From: Saprospiraceae bacterium | Lineage (GTDB): Bacteria; Bacteroidota; Bacteroidia; Chitinophagales; Saprospiraceae | Direction: 5' to 3' | DNA: 38,846 nucleotides | NCBI GenBank assembly: GCA_020630455.1 | Contig: JAHDBK010000001.1 | Span: forward strand, 1-38,846 | Part shown: positions 34,601-38,846 of the stretch, one piece after another | How positions within the stretch are numbered: the first letter of the stretch is position 1 | Layout: the number at the start of each line of letters is the position of its first letter | Made by a program: the position numbers and the translations under genes | Notes under the pieces: model-generated | What the model saw: only the letters and a program-made list of their open reading frames with translations | The model's database searches: none | Told to the model about the DNA's origin: nothing

Positions 34601-37600
34601 GTCAAAGTACCAGCAGGGAAATAATATTCTTGTCCATCAGTTCCTCCACCATTATTAGCTACTCCCATTCCATAAGTACTCAAATCGCTAACATCGTTTA
34701 TAGCATATAGTTCAACTGCTTTAGGTTGACCACCAGGTAAAGGACCATCAATTGCACCTGTGATAATTAAATCAGAAGTTAATGCATTACAATTGGCACA
34801 AACATAATATTCGTAATCAATTCCAGGCATCAAGTCGTTTAGGTTAACTGAATCAGTAGGTACACCTTCAAGCATTGTTCCTGTTCCTGGAGTAAAACCA
34901 GACATACCATATTCGACATCCCAATTCGTTTCAGTACCCCCTGCATCCCATGTTAAATGAGCAGAGTTTCCTGTTATATTAGTTGCATCTAAATTAGTAG
35001 GAGCATCACAAGTAACACCAGAAGAACAAGAAGTTACTTCAACCAAATCAATGGCTAAATCTCCTTGATAATTTGCAACATCTAAATTATATAAAAATTC
35101 AACATATATTGTTTGACCTATATAAGAAGACAAATCAATTCCTACTTGATTCCAAGGGTCAGTTTCTATAGCTTGATATGGTCCTGACCAAGTCCATAAA
35201 GTTGTAAATGGACCTGTTGGCGAAGTACTTACACCTACATTCAGAGTACCAATAAAAGCACCATAAGCATGCATAAAGAAAGTCAACTCAGCAGCATCAA
35301 CAGCTGTTGATAAGTCAATTGCTGGACTAATCATAGAAGCAGGAGCCGTTGTAGCCGAAGTTGCTTCAAACTCTGCATAAGTTGTTCCACTAGCTGGTCC
35401 ATCAGGACCTGTATCGAATGAATTACCTCCAGGTGAAGCTGTAGGAAAATCCCATTGCCCTGCTCCTGTTCCTAAATCCCCAGTCCAACCTGTTGCTGTT
35501 TCCATATCATCACTAAATAATAAAGTTGCTGTACCTCCACTAATACAATTTACGCCCATAGGTGAAGGTGGTGGACATTGATTAGTCAATCCTATTTGTG
35601 AAATATTACATGTCGCATTTGCATCATGAACAACTGTTAAATCAACAACTGAACCATCTGCAAATGGTCCAACAGTTGTAACTCCTGTTCCTATTCCACT
35701 TGCTAATGTTGTTACTCCATCTGTAATATCTACAGTCGCTGCATCTCCTAATGAAGTAATGTCTACATCAACTGAGAATTGTGAATTAACACAATCTGGA
35801 ACTACTGTAAATGTTGCAGTAGGTTGTGTACAAGAAACACAGGTAGTTACTTCTACTAAATCCAAAGCTAAATCACCTGTCCAATCTGTTCCATCTGCAC
35901 CATACAAAAATTCTATATATACTGTTTGTCCTAAATATGCCGTTAAATCAAGTCCTACTTGATTCCAAGGGTCTGTATCTGCTGTTTGATATTGACCCGT
36001 CCATGTCCACAATGTTGTAAATGGACCTGTAGCGGAAGTACTTACACCTACATTTAATGTTCCAATTGCAGCTCCATAGGCATGCATCCAAAATGTTAAT
36101 TCTGCTTGATCGGCACCACCAGTTAAATCTATTGCAGGACTAATCAATGAAGCAGTATTCGTATTGATTGCAGATGCCTCAAATTCTGCGTGTGAAGTAC
36201 CACTATGTTGAGCAGATGGTCCTGTACTTCCTGAATTACCTCCAGGAGAAGCAGTAGGTAAATCCCATTGACCATCTAAAGTTCCAATATCTCCTGTCCA
36301 TCCTCCTACTGCATCTAATTCATCTGAAAATACTACTAAAGGTGACCCTGTTGCACAAGTAACACCTACTGGTGATGGTGGTGGACATTGATTTGTTAAG
36401 CCTGTCTCGATAACATTACAAGTCGCATTTGCATCATGAACTACTGTTAAATCAACAACTGAACCATCTGCAAATGGTCCAACAGTTGTTACTCCTGTTC
36501 CTACTCCACTTGCTAATGTTGTTACTCCATCCGAAATATCAACTGTTGCTGCATCTCCTAATGATGATATATCTACATCAACTGAAAATTGTAAATTAGC
36601 ACAATCTGGTACTACTGTAAATGTTGCAGTAGGTTGTGTACAAGAAACACAAGTAGTTACCTCTACTAAATCCAAAGCTAAATCACCTGTCCATGCTGTT
36701 CCATCTGCACCATACATAAATTCAACATATATAGTTTGTCCTAAGTATGCCGTTAAATCAAGTCCTACTTGAGCCCAAGGATCTGTATCAGCAGTTTGAT
36801 ATTGACCCGTCCATGTCCACAATGTTGTAAAAGGACCTGTAGCGGAAGTACTTACACCCACATTTAATGTTCCAATTGCAGCACCATAAGCATGCATCCA
36901 AAATGTTAATTCTGCTTGATCAGCACCACCTGTTAAATCTATTGCTGGACTGATTAGTGAGGCAGTATTGGTATTGATTCCAGATGCTTCAAATTCTGCG
37001 TGTGAAGTACCGCTATGTTGAGCAGATGGTCCAGTATCCCCTGAATTTCCTCCAGGAGTAGCCGTTGGTAAATCCCATTGGTCATTTAAAGTTCCAATAT
37101 CTCCTGTCCATCCTCCTACTGCATCTAATTCATCTGAAAATACTACTAAAGGCGAGCCTGTTACACAAGTCACTCCTACTGGTGATGGTGGTGGACAAGT
37201 ATTAATAAGTCCTGTAGAATCTGCATTACATAAATTTGAATTTGGATGCACTACAGTTAAATTAACAGGGACATTATTTGTAAATGGTCCAACATTAGTT
37301 ACACCTGCACCAACTCCTGTTGCTAAATTTGAAGTTCCATCACTGATATCAACCATTGTAGCACCTCCTAAATCTGTTATATTAACATCTATACTAAAAT
37401 TATTATTAACACAATCAGGAACTACTGTAAAATCAGCCATTATTGGCGTACAAGTAGGTGCTTCTTGAAAACAAATATAATCTAAAAATAAATCCGGTCC
37501 AAAATCAGAAACACCAGTAAACTGGAACATTACTGTTTGACCAACATAAGCTGTTAAATCAATTGTTTGAGTAACAAATGCTCCAGGGCTTGTACTTCCA

Positions 37601-38736
37601 GCTCCATCATTTGAATTTAATCCTGGATCTCCTGTCATATATATAAGAGAAGTCCATGTCATTCCACCATCTGTACTAATAGACACATCTAAAGCATCAT
37701 CTGGATATGTGGCATTATATAAATGTGACCAATCAAATACTACTTGAGGGGCTGTCATTCCCGCATCAAATGTAATTGCATGCGTTGTGAACACCATTGT
37801 ATTTGGTGCATTAAAATCCCAAAAAGAAGCAATAGCATGTCCATTTACAGCATCAATTTCCCAAGGAGCTGCTCCATTTTGTGACCAACAAGCTACTGGG
37901 TCGACGTTAAAGTCTTCACAATAAGGCATCATACTTGTAACAACAGTAGGAGCACATAATGTAGCAAAGTTAACAGGACCAACCCATGAGCTAGTACCTG
38001 AACCACCACAATCAGCCTGAACATATACGTCATAAGAAGTCTGAGCCATTAAACCTGTCAATGAATAAGGGTTTGTTACTCCACTTACCGTTGTTCCTGT
38101 TCCTTGAGTATAACCTACAGAACCATATTCTAGATTCCACATTGTTTCTGTACCTCCAGCTGTCCAAGATATATCAGCTCCATCACTTGTTACATTTGAA
38201 GCTGCTAAATTTGAAATTGGAAGACAAGAAGGTGCTGCAGTATGATAAACAGTAACAGTCCATGTACCATCAGGTATAAAATTATATAATTCATCACATA
38301 AAGTCCCTCCCCAAGTTCTAAATGCTCTCATTTCAAAGGTTAAAACACCATCTGCATCTACACCGTTTGCTAAAGTTAAACCAGTTCTAGTATAATTTTG
38401 AAGTCCTCCAGTATTAACCCCTTGAGAAACATATCCTCCTTCATCTTGCCCTGTATCTTGGCAATAAATTTGAGATTGCTGGTCAGATATCCAACCGCCA
38501 CCTACAGCTTCAAAATCATAAGTAACATCAACACCCGTAACCAAATCACCTGCTGGTATATTAACCACAAGAGTAGTAACTAAACCAGTACATGTCGGAT
38601 CATGGTCATGAAGAGGAGCACCAGAATCATCAAAAGATGTAGGTATATTTCCTGCGTTATAAGTTGCAGAAGTTTGCCCTATAATTAGTGGCAAACAAAA
38701 AACCATTAAAATAATTGATAGTAAAATTCGTTTCAT
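31621..38736 (-). CDS. 2371-aa secreted modular protein with type A T9SS sorting domain
   Basis: Domains in order: signal peptide (to about 20); a beta domain to about 165; an FN3 domain (about 168-255); a MAM/jelly-roll-like domain (about 260-425, VVFDWSHLYN, DLFLDYICFQE); TFTVVPDC modules alternating with MAM-like domains in a 270-residue repeat (about 425-1245); a second FN3 piece (about 1250-1310); a lamin-tail-like domain (about 1312-1507, AVELYAINDVSDLSTYGMG, GDDAIELYNFG); five 106-residue modules GGTIATTDPTTICAGDG (about 1520-2050); three SprB-like modules (about 2050-2280); and a C-terminal FNVYPNPAANYLNIE ... AGVYFVRI domain, the classic type A sorting signal cleaved by PorU. Probably lipid-anchored on the surface or released. 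No catalytic domain is recognisable; adhesion is the best guess. It precedes the lipoprotein gene but is separated from it by two hairpins. Confidence 0.9.
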   Translation of the reverse strand: MKRILLSIILMVFCLPLIIGQTSATYNAGNIPTSFDDSGAPLHDHDPTCTGLVTTLVVNIPAGDLVTGVDVTYDFEAVGGGWISDQQSQIYCQDTGQDEGGYVSQGVNTGGLQNYTRTGLTLANGVDADGVLTFEMRAFRTWGGTLCDELYNFIPDGTWTVTVYHTAAPSCLPISNLAASNVTSDGADISWTAGGTETMWNLEYGSVGYTQGTGTTVSGVTNPYSLTGLMAQTSYDVYVQADCGGSGTSSWVGPVNFATLCAPTVVTSMMPYCEDFNVDPVACWSQNGAAPWEIDAVNGHAIASFWDFNAPNTMVFTTHAITFDAGMTAPQVVFDWSHLYNATYPDDALDVSISTDGGMTWTSLIYMTGDPGLNSNDGAGSTSPGAFVTQTIDLTAYVGQTVMFQFTGVSDFGPDLFLDYICFQEAPTCTPIMADFTVVPDCVNNNFSIDVNITDLGGATMVDISDGTSNLATGVGAGVTNVGPFTNNVPVNLTVVHPNSNLCNADSTGLINTCPPPSPVGVTCVTGSPLVVFSDELDAVGGWTGDIGTLNDQWDLPTATPGGNSGDTGPSAQHSGTSHAEFEASGINTNTASLISPAIDLTGGADQAELTFWMHAYGAAIGTLNVGVSTSATGPFTTLWTWTGQYQTADTDPWAQVGLDLTAYLGQTIYVEFMYGADGTAWTGDLALDLVEVTTCVSCTQPTATFTVVPDCANLQFSVDVDISSLGDAATVDISDGVTTLASGVGTGVTTVGPFADGSVVDLTVVHDANATCNVIETGLTNQCPPPSPVGVTCATGSPLVVFSDELDAVGGWTGDIGTLDGQWDLPTASPGGNSGSTGPSAQHSGTSHAEFEASAINTNTASLISPAIDLTGGADQAELTFWMHAYGAAIGTLNVGVSTSATGPFTTLWTWTGQYQTADTDPWNQVGLDLTAYLGQTVYIEFLYGADGTDWTGDLALDLVEVTTCVSCTQPTATFTVVPDCVNSQFSVDVDITSLGDAATVDITDGVTTLASGIGTGVTTVGPFADGSVVDLTVVHDANATCNISQIGLTNQCPPPSPMGVNCISGGTATLLFSDDMETATGWTGDLGTGAGQWDFPTASPGGNSFDTGPDGPASGTTYAEFEATSATTAPASMISPAIDLSTAVDAAELTFFMHAYGAFIGTLNVGVSTSPTGPFTTLWTWSGPYQAIETDPWNQVGIDLSSYIGQTIYVEFLYNLDVANYQGDLAIDLVEVTSCSSGVTCDAPTNLDATNITGNSAHLTWDAGGTETNWDVEYGMSGFTPGTGTMLEGVPTDSVNLNDLMPGIDYEYYVCANCNALTSDLIITGAIDGPLPGGQPKAVELYAINDVSDLSTYGMGVANNGGGTDGQEYYFPAGTLTAGQFYYVVFDTSGTSFTNFFGFAPDDSNGDFGLRFNGDDAIELYNFGAVVDIFGDVDVSGSGQTWDYLDGWAYRMNGTGPDGLAFNQANWMYSGPNAMDGEIDNATATTPFPLGTFVPAAPPAVVQSCAGPFLFTTPCDAMGGTIATTDPTTICAGDGVADLINISLTGEMGPNSQWVITDDMGVILDLPAGPPFDLEGAGSGVCVIWHLSYYDGLTGAVVGNNATTDLVGCYNLSNGITVTREGVAGGTIATTDPTTICAGDGVADPINVTLTGDEGDNSQWVITDDMGVILDLPAGPPFDLEGAGSGVCVIWHLSYYDGLTGAVVGNNATTDLVGCYNLSNGIIVTREGVAGGTIATTDPTTICASDGNPDPIDVTLSGNEGDSTQWVITDDMGVILDLPAGPPFDLDGAPAGTCLIWHLGYNTGLTGLAVGNNATTDIAGCYSLSNPITVVREEAFGGTIATTDPTTICAGDGVADPIDVTITGNAGDSTQWVITDDLGNILDLPMAPPFDLEGAGGGTCLIWSISFSYGLTGLDVGNNATTDLMGCYGLSNPITVVREPVNGGMISTTDPTTICIDGVGDPIDVTLTGNEGDNSQWVITDDMGVILDLPAGPPFDLDGAGAGTCIIWHLSYNDGLTGAVVGNNATTDLMGCYSLSNPITVVRTEVVVTLDMVNDVTCGGAMNGGVMITASGGIEPYSYMWSDINMSTNEDLLGVSGGSYMVTVTDATGCTSEAGPFVVNENAPMEVTMADLTDSSCKNADDGSIDLTPGGGDGNYTFLWSNGEMTEDIFGLEPNDYFVTITDGMGCQLIGGPYTVNEPSTLIVTVDNVTDSNFGANNGSIDISTTGGTQPYSYMWSPNGETTEDLSGLAPGNYTVTVTDAGGCQLVVGSILVDELVYTTDIESLTAFNVYPNPAANYLNIELAFTDSKDINIEMLNALGQVLMIQNHNNITESMFELNTSDLPAGVYFVRIHAPADNTQAIQRLIIQR
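32588..34177 (-). repeat. Five tandem 318-bp units (106 aa)
   Basis: The anchor at the start of each unit recurs at 32895, 33213, 33531, 33849 and 34167, exactly 318 bp apart. Each encodes GGTIATTDPTTIC ... VGNNATTDL.GCY.LSN. Two neighbouring units are identical over 172 bp (33564-33735 and 33882-34053), a recent duplication. Confidence 0.93.
35010..37450 (-). repeat. 810-bp (270-aa) repeat: MAM-like plus TFTVVPDC modules
   Basis: The CPPPSP coding segment recurs at 35571, 36381 and 37191, exactly 810 bp apart. There are two full units, plus half units at each end (a MAM-like half at 35010-35577, a TFTVVPDC half before 37191). The middle two are nearly identical at DNA level. Confidence 0.9.
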
Positions 38737-38846
38737 AATAATTGATTATTAAAGTAATTCAAATTACATTTATTTATAATAAATGAATTTATATTATATT
38801 TTATTAATAGCGTTATAAATGTTTATAAATATTGAATATTATTTAT

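Noticed and set aside
35759..35962. Frames opposite the 2371-aa gene, also near 38061 and 38398
   Set aside because: They follow the repeat structure of the sense gene and have no homology-like motifs or promoters.
1..38846. Defence system, prophage or secretion island
   Set aside because: No nuclease, helicase, integrase, phage structural or toxin-antitoxin signatures were seen; the giant genes are T9SS surface proteins.

Overview
The window reads as a chromosomal stretch of a free-living, probably gliding or surface-associated member of the Bacteroidota. The evidence is the AT-rich sequence, several -7 boxes of the Bacteroidota type (TAnnTTTG), LytTR two-component pairs with NPHF-type kinases, PorP/SprF and PorE-like envelope proteins, and very large modular secreted proteins carrying type IX secretion system (T9SS) C-terminal domains of both type A and type B (gliding-motility/CHU_C-like). 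No rRNA, tRNA, CRISPR array, prophage or transposase gene was seen.

Layout. 1-1895: 3' part of a giant repeat adhesin built from 249-bp (83-aa) units, with a 747-bp higher-order duplication. 1949-4384: flavodoxin-like reductase, a small Cys-containing membrane protein with a Cys-rich zinc-ribbon-like protein, and a CorA-type transporter. 4584-6599: compact Fe-S assembly operon iscS-iscU-iscA. 6662-12035: two divergent units around one intergenic region. Leftward runs LytTR kinase, LytTR regulator, DinB-like protein and a membrane-anchored exported protein. Rightward runs a TraB/DUF5694-like exported protein and a DUF2807 protein. The shared region holds two mirror-image pairs of 11-bp repeats spaced 21 bp, each about the same distance from its own -7 box, which looks like a LytTR-type activator operator. 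12139-14531: unrecognised envelope genes (lipoprotein, 3-TM protein, MORN-like exported protein). 14620-15052: a truncated reading frame and two MITE-like elements. 15049-23118: a leftward operon of type-B-CTD adhesin, PorP/SprF-like protein and PorE-like TPR-propeller-CRD-OmpA protein, i.e. a secreted surface filament with its outer-membrane partner and peptidoglycan anchor. 23595-24737: THUMP-domain RNA methyltransferase flanked by two directly repeated copies of one MITE-like element. 25213-28968: propeller-type sensor kinase plus LytTR regulator. 28965-31471: GlcD-type FAD oxidase lacking a canonical start codon, and a lipoprotein. 31621-38736: a 2371-aa exported protein with two nested repeat families and a type A T9SS sorting domain.

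The window is dominated by cell-surface biology. Three giant repeat proteins are separated by housekeeping (isc, corA, RNA methyltransferase) and signalling genes. The strongest candidates for something undescribed are the symmetric 21-bp-spaced operator at 10019-10103, and the small elements that supply a start codon to one frame and the stop codon to another. Functions come from motif recognition by eye; no database search was run.
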